Under the pieces are notes generated by a model. It ran no database searches. It was not told the DNA's origin and saw only the letters and a program-made list of their open reading frames with translations. The position numbers were made by a program, and so were the translations under genes. From positions 2,852,001 through 2,916,000 of the forward strand of contig JAGYXB010001002.1 of the NCBI GenBank assembly GCA_022495005.1: a stretch of 64,000 bases of DNA, read 5' to 3'. This document shows, piece by piece, positions 1 through 13,300 of this stretch (within the stretch, counting starts at the first letter, position 1; each line of letters starts with the position of its first letter). This stretch comes from Rhyacophila brunnea. Lineage: Eukaryota > Arthropoda > Insecta > Trichoptera > Rhyacophilidae.

Positions 1-444
1 ATATTAATTGAAAAACAATTTTCAATATGATATGATAAAATGGACATTAACACAAAACGTTCAAAGACTGATCGGGGCACTTAACACAATTAAGCCAACT
101 TCGACTCAAAATGAGCGCAATTTTTGCAACATTAGGGAATTCTGTGTCCCAAAAGTTTACGCGATTGACAGTCTGTGTTTTTTGAAATTCTATTTTAATA
201 AGTAATGATTTGTATTATTTTTGTTTTCCTACTTCTATTTTATTTGTCTTCTTACATAAATAAAAAAAATCATTTTTTTTAATTTGTCTGTTTTTACACC
301 GATTTATTATTTTTACAGGTTTTTTTTTTAAATTACCCGATATCTCGAGAATTCTTTTCTGGAAATCCCGAATCTCGAGAATTCAAAATTTCGGGAAATC
401 CCGAATCTCGAGATTGAGATTTTCTCGGGAAATACCCAACTCTA
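1..444 (+). mobile_element. 3' end of a hAT-type DNA transposon, cut by the window edge
   Basis: The left part encodes a decayed transposase C-terminus (8-205). It is followed by an AT-rich stretch and then, at about 340-430, repeated copies of a motif like AAATCCCGAATCTCGAGA. The segment ends in ACCCAACTCTA, whose reverse complement TAGAGTTGGGT looks like a hAT terminus. The other end and the target duplication lie outside the window, so the right boundary is inferred from the motif alone. Confidence 0.55.
8..205 (+). pseudogene. hAT transposase C-terminal dimerisation domain remnant
   Basis: The 65-residue reading frame carries PTSTQNERNF at residues 30-39 and DSLCFLKFYF near its end. This matches the conserved C-terminal hAT dimerisation pattern (P-x-S-S/T-x-x-x-E-R-x-F-S ... 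L-x-x-L-x-F-L). The catalytic core would lie upstream, outside the window. The part between the two motifs (REFCVPKV) is shorter and more diverged than usual, so this is probably a dead copy. The ATG at 8 is only the first methionine in frame, not a real start. The repeats and terminus just downstream agree with a transposon 3' end. Confidence 0.6.
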
Positions 445-1048
445 TTCCCGCTTGTACGTACTAAAAATCTTGGTCTCTGCGAGTACGACATCTTACGTCT
501 GAGTTCGAATTTTGCATGAAGAATATTTATATATTATATAGTCATTAATTTTTAATATACTCAAACTTATAAAAATATATGTTTGTATTGTTCATCATTT
601 TCTACCTACATTTTTACTATGCTAATTTTTATCAAAGAGAAGTTTAATTTTGAATACCTACCTAACTATTTATATTATTTACCAAAATTCACATGATTTG
701 ATAATATTATAATCTTCTTTATATTGAGCACATATCATTTTAAAATACCTCAGAGATATACATACTAAATACAAAGTTCGTCTTAATTAAAATTTGGAGT
801 GATCTGGGCATCGGTTAGTAATCAGATGCCAGTAACTTAATTGGCAAAGCACATTTGCGCGAATCTTCTAGTGGTTACAGGTTTGTAATACAAAATGAAA
901 ACATATTTCTAGTAGGTATCTGAGGTGTTTTCAAATAATATATGCTGAATTAAATACTTACATTAGGTAGATATAAAAACAAACACAATATGAGTTAATA
1001 TTATTTTTTATGCCCAATTAAAAAAATGTCTAAAAACATAATACTTAT

Positions 1049-1058
1049 TTTATTTATT
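1049..1058 (-). promoter_or_regulatory. candidate polyadenylation signals of the P450 gene
   Basis: Two overlapping AATAAA hexamers read on the minus strand about 125 bp after the P450 stop codon. This spacing is normal for a 3' UTR. In DNA this AT-rich such hexamers also arise by chance. Confidence 0.4.
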
Positions 1059-1183
1059 TTACATATTTATTTTTCTTTTTCCATGTAACAGATTTTCAAT
1101 TAAAACGTTATTTTATATTATAATCAATTCTTAATATTCATTTTTTAAAAATTCATTTACATCACCATAAAAAACATAATGCA

Positions 1184-1350
1184 CTATAAGTATGTTCTGT
1201 CGCGTATCTGAATATTCAAACCATTCTTTGATTTAAGAATAATTTCTGCTGCTGGAATGGGTATATATTCTGGTCCGGCACTGAACAATTCGAACTTTCT
1301 TAAGAGCTTTGAAAGAATACTTTTTATTTCCAGCATGGCAAATTTTTGAC
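1184..1350 (-). CDS. CYP4: P450 exon 9 (C-terminus and stop)
   Basis: Follows acceptor TTTCAG at 1351-1356. Encodes the L-helix after the haem cysteine, beginning GQKFAMLEIK, then FSAGPEYIPIPAAE and the end QIRDRTYL with stop TAG. The first two bases complete the glycine of the C-x-G haem motif. Confidence 0.93.
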
Positions 1351-4300
1351 CTGAAATTATAATAACATTTAAATCCATATTGATTCTAAAATAATACATT
1401 TAAATATTCAACTTTTAAGTGGTGAAAACACGATGCGTATATTTTCAATAAATAAATAATTTCACACAATATTATCAAAATCTAAATAATAAATATTAAA
1501 CAAAAATCGATATTTGGAAATTGACGCTTCTATATTTTGTAACTTACTATAATAATATTATCTAAATCGCTACAAGAACCCTCATATAAATATAACCGTT
1601 AATAGCACTAGAGCCCTTGGCGGGTCTTGGCCTTCTTCAAAAACTTCCTCCATCCTGGACGATCCAGCGCCTACACTCTCATATTATAATGATTAACCAC
1701 TATATATTTGATGATATTATATGTTTTTAACACAAAAGAAAATAACAATAGAATAATTTACCACACCTACATATTTTATTATCGTCGCTTTAGTGATCCA
1801 TATGAAATGTATTTATTTGACCATCTTTTAAAATATGAGTGAGCAATAATTACAATGTTTTATAATTTTAGAAGACATGCAAAATACCGGTAACTTTGGA
1901 ATGTATATCTTAAATATTTCAGTTATTTGGAAATAGTTATGACTTAAAATAATATTGCACTGATTGCGTGTATTTAATAATAGACATAATGCTGAAACCG
2001 AGTAACTTAGTTTAGCAAAAATATTGTTCCTTATGTTGGAATTGGTTGTATTCGTTATCAGTGTATATTTGCCTTTTGGTGAGTGCACATAGTATCGCAA
2101 GATGCCGAAAGGCAAAACCCAAGTCGTATAACTTCAAATTCCATTAAGTACTCTCAGTCGATAGTATTATAATGATAACATTACTATTATATATAGCATT
2201 GTTTAAAAAAATAACAGTTAAAATCTTTAAATTTTTGGCAGTAAAATATTTTAAATTTCGCTTGTTTTTTTTATTTTGACATTAATGTATAAATGACGTA
2301 TTGCATGATCGTTGATGAAATTATTTAAAATTCGGAAAAACAGTAAAGACGTTTATCAAAATTCACTACCTGTGATAAATCACGAATATTTAGTTTTCTA
2401 GTAAACACTATAAATTCATTTCAGCTTTTCTCTACTACTGTTAAATTTCAATGGATGTCGTTTGCTTACCTATGCAATTTCTTGGGCCGGCACTGAATGG
2501 GATGAATAGATAAGGGTGCTTGTTATGAACATTCTCTGGTAGAAATCGATCGGGGTTAAATTTTTCCGGTTCCGGGAAATAGGAAGGATTTTGATGCATA
2601 AAGTATGGCTGGATTCCTACGAAACATCCCTTAGGGATAATAGTGCCATCTGAAAAAGTAAGGGATACAGTTAAGAGTACATATATTATTTACTATTTGA
2701 TACCGAATTCACTGGAGAGCAGTTTACCACCTGTTGGTTTTACTTAGAGATTAATTGAAAATGAAATAATATTTACTTACGGTTGCTAATAATCTAAAAA
2801 TTGTGGTATATTATTACTCTTACTTAACTTAAATAATCCTTAGACTTCTTATAAAAGATATTATGTATGCCATTAGTATATCATATTTTCTCAATTAATA
2901 CTAAATGACTATACGCATTTGTATTATATATTATTGAGAATAAAGCGCCTATTATTTTGTCAACTGGTGCATTATACATGTGATTTAATGACAATATTAA
3001 TTATTAATATATGAAATATCGATTACATTTTCCAAAAGTTTTTAAAATTGACTCGTTATTTTGAATAAATTGCAACATTTGCTGGGTTTATAATATATTA
3101 AATAAAGTTCTATTTTTTCATTTATTTAATGACAGAAGATTGGGCAATTTTTTGATTAATTGATTAATTATTTAATATCCTACAAAGTTTACAAATTGCC
3201 TCAGGATTAGATTAATGACATAGCCCAAATTCCATATGTTTGACCTTTATACGGCACCTGGGACCAATCTTATTTGGACTGAATTTTAAAGTACCTATGA
3301 AAAATATTATTTTATGATTTTTTTTTAAAAAGTCTAACAATCAGTTTGTCAAAATTAAATGACTTAAATTCAGTATACTTAACTTTGTTCAGTAAATTAT
3401 GAGCTGATTTTTATGTAATTTTACAGTTAAAATTTAACAGTTACCAAGAATTAAAATATATGTTATACCTATTGTTATTCTTATATGAATTTCAGTGATA
3501 GTGTTATTGTGTATTTTTTTAACTTTTCACCGATCTCATTTTTTATTTATAATAGTTTATTATATATAAAATCAATAAATTTTAATTTTAATTTGAAATA
3601 TAAAGAATATTGTACTTAGATTTTTTATTAAATTTAACTTAAGCGTGTCTGTCACAATTAAATCATTTTTACTGACATAAAATTGATTGAATATTAGTTA
3701 TCTTTAGAAAAACAGCATAATTTTGATTTCCAAATATTTTTGTACGATTTACATATTATTGCATAGTGTATTTTTAACTGGTCTAACTGAAAAGAGTGTT
3801 ATTAATGAGTTTTTTTAATAACGTTTGAAATATTTACGTAGTAAAAAGATCAGAATTTAATTGAAATTCACAACGTTAGATAATCTCATGTTCTCAAAAA
3901 CTCCTGGTATTATTAAAATGTAAAGTTATTATATTTGATAAACGTTTATTAATTGAATTTGAAAACATCCACATTAATAATTATTGTCACTTAATGAAAT
4001 ATCTACAAGAAAGATACTTCAATCGGAAACTTAATGGTGAAAGCCCCTTTAAATTACAAATATGTGGCTGAATCTTACTCGAAAAGAGTTTTTCAAATAA
4101 TGAAAATTTTCAATATTGAATGATAAATAATATTTTTTTTTGTATTTTGCTTGTATTTCAAAGAATTGCCAATAAGTGACTTTTTGTTTCGGCTTTTATG
4201 TTGTAAAATATGAATATAAAGATAATAAAACTTTTAAAGAAAATAGTATAAAGATTGGTAATTATGGATACGTTACATAATTAGAATAGTTGATAAAACA

Positions 4301-7300
4301 AAATAAGGATCTTTTAGCATACAAAATGATTATCTATCTTTATTACGCATATAGAGATATAGATAATTTCTAAGTTTCTGCTCATATTATAAATACTCGT
4401 TCAGCGTACAATGACGTTCTGTTAACGCATGAGCGATCATTTGCATCATATTACTTTTCAATAGGGTGGGTCGTGCTTTCACGTCAAACGTGACTAGTCA
4501 CAAGTCAGATTTTCAATATATTCCAAGCTAAAGATGCAAACATGCATACAGTATCATTTTTGCATCAAGTAATATAATCCAAGATGCTAACAATGGCTCA
4601 ACGAATATAATAATCTCAATAATAAATGCTGTTTTATTATAAGATATTTTTTGTTTACAAAACATGTTTATTTTAATTAATATCTAACTTCTATCGTTAT
4701 ACGTATATAAATAAAAATCTATCTATATATATTAATGTAATTTTTGTTAAGAAGCTGCGCTCGATTGTAATATACAACAGATTAAACTGATCATTTCTAC
4801 ATACAAACTAGCAAAGAATTAATATGCAACGGATAAAAATATAATATGTATAAACTGGTAAATATTCAGAAAATGCAAAACGTGAAATTGCTAAAATAAT
4901 TTAAAATTAACTACTTCTTTTATTCAAACGAATAATTCACAAGATTTAGGAATATATCATTCTGAAATTTGAACATTATATAATTTAGAAAAACACTTTC
5001 TGAGAGAGTATATAACCAATAGAAAAAATCTTTTTTGAAGAAAGTAAGCCACCCGGCCGGGAATCGAACCCTGCATCTCTACGGGTAAACGCCCCAATCG
5101 TCGCATTTATCCAATATGCTACAGTGTGACATACTAAGAACGACACATTTTAGCTATTGGTCATTTTAATACCTACTCATCGGCGCTCTTCGAAATCAAG
5201 CTACCTTGGCAATCGATTTTTGTTTATTAAATCAAAGTAGGTAACTATTTACTATTACTTTTGATTACTAACCGACGTCGCGGAATTTCTCCAATATTTT
5301 TTAGAAGTAACTACTTGCACTTGCTTAATAATTTATAATTAACTATTTCTTTTATTCAAACGAATAATTCACAAGATTTAAGAATATATCATTCTGATTT
5401 TTGAAAATTTTTCAAAAAAGATTTTTTCTATTGGATATAATATACTCTCTCAGAAAGTGTTTTTCTAAATTATATAATGTTCAATAATCATAATGATATA
5501 CAGATACAGATTTAAAAAATGCATTGGCATCGTGTTCTGATATATTCTAAAAGTTTAAATGTCTAGCTAGTCGGGAAGTTAGTTAAAAATCGATCGCAAG
5601 ATTTTTACTGGACAAACAACCACCGGACAAATAAGAATACGACTTAAGAAAAACATTGCAAAATAGACTATGTGCCATGGAGTCTAATACCATCGTAAAA
5701 AAAGTTTAATTATATGAAGATAGGTACATACCTTTAAGTGTCAAATCATCGATCAAGAGTCGCCCGAAAAACGGAACCGATGGATATATCCTCAGAGATT
5801 CTTTGATGACCAACTCCAAATATTTCATTTCTTGGAGCTCTCTAAATTCTATACGTTTTGATGTATCACTACATTCATTTCCAAATAAAGATAATTGCTC
5901 CTGAAATGCTTTTTCCTGTGCTTCAGGATTATTTGCCAACAAATATATCGAAAAGCTGATTGCTGAAGATGTGGTATCATGACCCTGAAATAAATACCAC
6001 AACAATAAAATAGTGTTTTTATTCGTATTTCATAATACCTTCCCCCTGGGTAACCAATCATTCAAAAAGAAATTTGTTCTTTTTATGTTATTACAGTTAT
6101 TCGTTAATTAATATTGTGGAGATTGAAGAACATCGGGAAAAAGTGTCGCACTCGGCAATACCGAAAACGTAGCACACACATAGTCAAATAACGTAAAGCC
6201 AAATTGGTGACGCAGATGTCTTTAAGCCAAAATATTTACAATATATAAAAACTTACATATTATATTCTTATGCACACTACAATAGGCCATGAGGCCAAAT
6301 GACAGTATTTTAATCAGTAATCAACGAATACAATCACAAATACAAACAGCCAAGATTTTAGAAAATTGCATAAACATAGTGTGACCTCACTGGTAATCAA
6401 ACCCAGAGGACCCGAATGAGAAGCCAGCGCCTTACACACTAGACTAAGATGCGTCTAAGTTATTTTATGGTACGAGTATCTTTAGTTTAAAGTAAAAATT
6501 ACTAAACAAAAATATTAACGAAAATGTATTATAATAATATTGTGTTATTCAAACCAAGAATTTGAACATTTATTTTCTGATTGTTCAATCTTAGTATTTC
6601 ATCACATTATGTGATTTTGGGCAGTTACAACCATTATTATTACTGCCTTTGTAGTGACAATTTAAAAAAAATATTATAAACTAATCAGGATTTAAAATAC
6701 ATTTTTCTTATGATTTTATTAATCATTAGACACAACAGATATGATTTTATTAACATAATATATTTATATTTTATATATTTTTTAAAGAACTGGTAATTAG
6801 ACCAGGGTTACAAAATTAATTCAAATATCTAAATTTTTTACAAGTACCTACCTCGAACATAAATGTATTAACTTCGTCTCTGATTGTTTCGTCACTCAAT
6901 GGTAAGCCTTCGGGCGTTTTACTTAAAAGCAGTAAATCTAAAAACGCAGTCTTTTTGTGACGTCCAAGAAACTCTTCGTCAGTATTAAGTTCCATACTTT
7001 GATCGTTCATTTTTTTTTTAATTTCGTCGTGCAATAATTCTCTTCTTTGATTTATAACTTTGTTTGTCATCGTATGTAGTATTTTTATGCAGCGAGTTTC
7101 ATTTTTCCTGTCGTCCGAAAACCAATACAAAAAATTGAACCGTTTCCATGCAGAAAAAGTTCTTCTATGTATTATATCACAGATTCTGTAAGTGAAATTT
7201 AAAAAAATTCTATTAAATTAACAAGAGTAAGACAAATTTATTGAAACCTTAAGTGGTTTTCCTTGATGATGTATATTAACTTAATATTTTTCACCACCAT

Positions 7301-10300
7301 AAAAACCGATAATCATCTTCACTAATTCCAAATCGTTCCGTAGATAATAATATAATGCCGGTTGATAAATTCTGCAAGTAAAGATATTTAACGTTTGTTC
7401 TAGTTTCTATTTTACTTAGTCAGTTTTCTGAATTAATGTGATAGTGGTAATTTATTTGATTTTCTGTTAATATACTGTCATAAATGTTACTACTAATGCT
7501 AAATAAATTAAGAATAATTACATTTAAATAAAAACAAATAAAACACTAAAAATCAAATAAAATAATGCATATTTTTTTATAACCTGACCATGGCCGATCC
7601 TAATAAGGTCATATTATGGGCCTCCACACAACGTGTGGGGGTTTGTATTAACAGAATTCTATTTCTACGAGAAATGCATGTTAGCCACTTGCTCAATCTA
7701 TTAGGTCCATACTCTGACTCAAATACAAATTAAAAATAATATGTGTATTTGTCAGACCCAGAATTCAAACCTGAGACTCACGATATTATAGGCTGATTCT
7801 TTAACCATACGGCAATCGTGGGCGTACATAAATAAAGAACAAATAATATATATACCAATATTATGTACTAACGCGATAAAAAATATAGTAATTAATGACG
7901 GTTCATGTATATTTGAAAGACTTTTGTCTCGTTTATACATTTATTGAGTGCTCAAATAATGTATAGCCCGTCTGTACATCATGATACAACCCGATGAATG
8001 AATCCATATTTTAGTATAATAATATTACGGTGATTACACAAAATGCATATTATATATTATGTTTCTTTATAGATTTGTTGCTTTATTGATTAGTATTTTT
8101 CGTAAAAGTTTATATTATAATATAACAAATGCATCATTTTAAGCTGCTTTAGTATTTATGAATAATTATTAGGAATGATACACATACTAAACAAAAACAT
8201 TTCATAAACATACCTTAGAATATGAATTGGCTCACATTAATTTAATATACTATTTAGGAATAAAATAAAAATAAATTAATAAAGGTATATACCAGTAGCG
8301 AAGGGAGACTTTTGGAAAGAGGTAGGCTGTGGAGATCTGATATAAAGAACACACTTTTCAAGTATACTTACGATAAATAAGAAGATAATACGATATTACT
8401 ACTAATAAATAGGTACACACTAATGACAACGACACACTAATGTAATGAAACTTCAAAAACTCACTGATGACATGAAATTAAGCGATCAGTAAAGTTTAAA
8501 TTACGTTTATACCTACACATCAAAAATCATTAGATAAAAGTTCTTTTTATTTTCAAAAACAGTCTATATTTATTAATATTCGATTAAAAACCAAAGAAGT
8601 TATTTTTTTAAATTATCTAATTATTAATTATTTAGTTTTAGGCTCTGCGATCGGAGTTTTATTTGTAAATTAATCCGAACTTTATTTACGTCAAGACAGA
8701 TGGCGCGCTGTGGTATATTTTTTAAAACCTTTGCAGATTATTTTGTAATTACTGTGTAATACATTCATACACATACGGCATCTCTTGTTGGCAAAATAAA
8801 TTATTTTATAGAATATATAATTAAGTGATTATATAAATAGGTCAAAATAATTGCCTAATACGGAGTCTTCGCCACTGGTATATACAATAATTATAGTCCA
8901 TAAAAAAAACTAGACTCGATAATGATAATAATACTAGGTGGTTAGATCATCTGCATGAATGTATAAAAACATGCATTATTGATGATTTCTATTTGAATAT
9001 CTTCAAATAAAAATGGAAGATTCTTACTCATAAACGGCCTTGACGTATTCAGACTCCCCGTTGACTTGAGCATTTATGGCGACTCCCATAGCTGACTCTA
9101 TAATAAGAAGATAAATATTGATATCGTTTAAAAGCTATATTCACATTATATACAATAGTTGTACATTAAACTAAGATTATAATATAATCAAAAATATTTG
9201 ATTATATTATAATCTTAGTTTAAATATTTATTACAAAAAGAAGGTAAGACATTGTGCAACTTTAATTAAATTTTATTTAAATGACAATTGTAAATACCTG
9301 TATATTTTCATATGGGTATATAATTTAAAATAAAGTAAGTATTGAATATTATATTATAAGATATATAAAATTGTTTAATATTATAATTATTATTCTTTTA
9401 ATGCATTCTTTGTTGGTTGCAAATTTAAAACAAGATAATTATTCCAAATGTATTTTGTATACATGAAACGGGTAAAATATCTGCCGCAATTACCTATAAT
9501 GTGCCCTATTTTTTGTGATTTTTTTTTCATTGTTGCAAAAGAAAATCAATTTGGAGCATATTTTATTAATGTGTCTTATTTACGTCTAAAGCACCCGGTT
9601 GTTAAGCTTAATGCCCGTCGTTACAACATTTAAAACTTTTCTTTCTTTATTATGACATAATAAAATACATCTTTTCACATTAAAACCAGCATTACCTAAT
9701 TAAAGTCTACCTAACGAAATATTATTTTGTTGAAAAATTAGAATACGCAATAAATAATAATAATACTATGTCAGTTAAAAACTATTCACGGTTAACTTGA
9801 TAACCGAAAAGAATGTGGTTGTGCTTTTCACAGTAGACTATAATTTGGAGAGTAGATGACGGATCTAAAGAGGGGGGGGGGGATTAACAGTGATTCAATC
9901 TAGGCACTAACATTTGATGTTGAGAGGGCTGGCGCGCTGGAGCTGATTCGGTGTTCACGCACTCACGCACTGGTAAACGGATGGGTTAGAATGTCACTCT
10001 CACGGTTTCACTTTTGTTTTGGGATAAATGAGTTCAGGGTAGATAATAGACGCAACGTTCACTCAAACTATGTCAGATTTAGCAAGATGTGTTTTGGATG
10101 AGTCACTCTGTGGTGAACGCGGCTTTGGTCGTATTGTATCAGATCATGGCGCGATAGAGTCTTAGCTTCAACAAGTCTGGACGCGTCCGCTGTTTTGAAG
10201 AAACTGAATGTAACTCGCATTCTACAATTACGGTCAACTGATGACACGTAACTACTGATCGCTTTGACTTGCAACAATATCTAGGGATTTCAGATAGATA

Positions 10301-13300
10301 GGGTTAAAGCGACCATAATTGGCATAACCATAACGTATATAGTTTTGAATTAAACCCGTAACTAAAAAGACATTTCTAAGATAAGATTATTGAACGTACA
10401 CAATTTATAATATATGTAGTTATTTTTAACATTTTAAATATAAATATTGCGATCAACCAACAGACCATAATTCTATTATAAACTTTACTCTCTTTGGACA
10501 TTTTTTCTGGAGTTGTTTTTTTTTCGTCATATTTCTCCCTTTTACTCCCTACTTTCAGGCTTCTATCATACCCCCTCCCTTTTTGCTTTAATGTTCTAAA
10601 AAATAAAATTTATGTTTTAAAAAATCTTCCTCAAAGTTTATACTATGTATATGAAATATGTGAAACAAATTCATATACTGTGGTACTTCATATTTTCTTA
10701 TGTCCGACTGTAATTTTTTCATTTTTTTCATCATTTTTTCGACATATTCTTGTGCCATTTATTATTGTGCCGATTTCTAATTGTAGTGGTCAATTTGCAC
10801 ACTCTGCACAAACTATATCCACTGACTTGTTTTTTTATTTATAAAACAAAATCATGAACACCTATTTTTTTTATTAATTGACTGAAGAAAAAGTCATTTT
10901 ATCCTATTATTTTATTAAATATTCCAAATAGTGGTTTTTATCGCAAAATCGTTACAAATATCATTTGGATCAATGTTTTATAATAATATATAACTATATC
11001 AATACTCCATGTTGTGATTTTAATGGTATAAAAACTACACGTTATAACAATCATTTTGTTTTTGCATACTTATCTTTCAAAATAAACATAGTAAATTTAT
11101 CTATATTCGATCTTGGAAAGGTTTTCACAACTATTAAAAATGAGACACGTTAACAAGAAAGATAGATGGATACTCTTACGGTACTTAATTTATCAGCAAT
11201 TAATACTTACTAAAATATTATAATATAATGAATGTACATAATAAATTCTTAAAAATATTTTGAATAGATTTCGGATTTATATTACAGGTGTTTTTATTGT
11301 TTTTACAATAAGTTGTCAACAAAATAAATAATGTTATCCTATTTCATTCAAAGAATATTTTTTCGGTAGTGATATTTTTTTCGGATTTCGGAGAAATATA
11401 ATAACTATGTTTTCAGTAAAAGTATGAAGGTCATAAAAAGTAATAAACCATTATTTCCTGTATTATTTTTTTACAAATAAATAAAATAGTATGAACCAAA
11501 ACCGACAAAATTACACACATTTTCATGTATTTATTTTATGTTATATAGCTAGTTATTTGTAACAGCTACATGTAATTTTCTCTCACTTTTCCCAATATTA
11601 CCCCGTGACACGATTCGGCTTTACTGGGCTTTTGCTATTATCTCGATATTAAACGTGTGATATTAACAAATTAGTTGCTTGTTTGTTTCATTAAATGCCT
11701 ATGTGTTTATACTTATTTGAAATAAAAAAAGCATAATACTGTATTATTTTCCATCAAAAACGTTTTAGTCTACATATTTATTTTTATTCACGTTTGTCTT
11801 ATCTTTATCTACAAGATTAATAATATGGAATGAAGTATAAACGTCTATCCACTGTGTCATGTTTTGTATAGGGTTCTTTTATCATCATCATTTTTGTACC
11901 TTAAGCCGTCTACCCTAGTTTAGGTCTGTCTTTCACAATTATCTTCTAATCCAAAATTCCTATCACTAGTGCATCTTAAGCCATACCACCCAACCAGTAC
12001 AATTTATGTCTCCAAGTATTCTTCCACCCTGATGGCTTTGCACTAAAATCTTCTGGACTGATATATCCAAGTCCATTCATTTAACATGTCACACATATTT
12101 AAGTCATGGAATTTTTATGGTTTGGATTAGGTTGAGTTCCGTTAATTTCTTGTATACCTCTCGGTTGCGACGTATGCGTCACATTCTTTCACATTTGTTC
12201 TGGGCTCCATATATTACTTTCAACATCTTTCATTAGAAAATCAGAAAACCATTTTCAGACTTATTGCTGATGACCCAATATTCTGTTTCATATTTGAAGA
12301 CTGGCCTTAGTATTTTTTTGGATTTTGTGTTCAGAGATGGCACTTTGGATTTCAGATATGTATGAATTCGAAAGTAATACACGTAATATTATTTTTGATT
12401 TCTATATCTACGTCGTTATTCATGGTGACAATATAACCCAGATAAGTAAAGTAGTTGATTTTATGAAATGTGTCACTCAGAATAATTATATTTTCAATTG
12501 GCTGCAACGGGTTAATAGCGTTGAAGGAAATCATGTATTTTAATTTACTTAATTTTGAGGCAAACTTTTTCTACTTTTCATAACACTTTCACAAAAGAAT
12601 TCTTATTGTCTGCTTTCGATCGGCCTATTATGTGTAGAGCATCCGCTTATGTCATGATTTGACATGCATTACTTATTATTAATTTATTAGGTCAACCAGC
12701 AGGATCAATCACAGAAGAATGTAATATGGTGACTATACGATAAAAAATAAATGAATAAATAACGGTCTCAATAATTATTACAGGCAGAAACGAAAAGCAA
12801 AATACTCGTAATATCAAACATTAAATACAGTTATGAAAAAACAAACGGTATTGTTCGGTTATACGGAATACAGCGGAAAACATATTTTGAAAATAGCCGA
12901 TAAACTGGATTATTTGTTAAGTTAACCTAACCAAACCTAACCTAACTTAACCTAACCCAACCTAACCTAACTTAAACTAACCCAAACTAACAAATAATCC
13001 AGTTTATCGGCTATTTTCAAAATGCGTTTTCCGCTGTATTCCATATAACCGAACAGTACCAAAAAAACAAATACCTACTTATACCAAATCTATCCTTTCC
13101 TATAGAATGCCCTACTTCTCCATCGATAATATAATAAATATATAAATATTTTTTATAAAACAAAATCGTAATATGTTAGTCTGAATTAAAGCAATTCAAC
13201 GCATCGCTTTGTCCTTGGTGACTGTGATGGCCTGTGAAAGCATCCACCGACACCAAGGCCATCCACCCCTGACTGCACCATACCCCGCCGGGACGGACCA

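Larger units (their letters stand above)
1351..2469 (-). other. P450 intron 8
   Basis: GT-AG intron of about 1.1 kb. It holds a LINE tail (1608-1690) and one copy of a dispersed repeat (about 2035-2117). I see nothing else in it. Confidence 0.85.
2650..5731 (-). other. P450 intron 7
   Basis: About 3.1 kb. Between 2650 and 4900 I see only AT-rich sequence. The part 4908-5482 is a complex repeat with a tRNA-like piece. Confidence 0.8.
7186..9027 (-). other. P450 intron 5
   Basis: About 1.8 kb, occupied largely by a SINE (7588-7823) and a hAT MITE (8293-8877). The short stretch between them is AT-rich with nothing recognised. Confidence 0.85.

Noticed and set aside
10494..10844. 116-codon plus-strand frame
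   Set aside because: T-rich chance frame of Phe, Ser and Leu with no motif; it is antisense within P450 intron 4.
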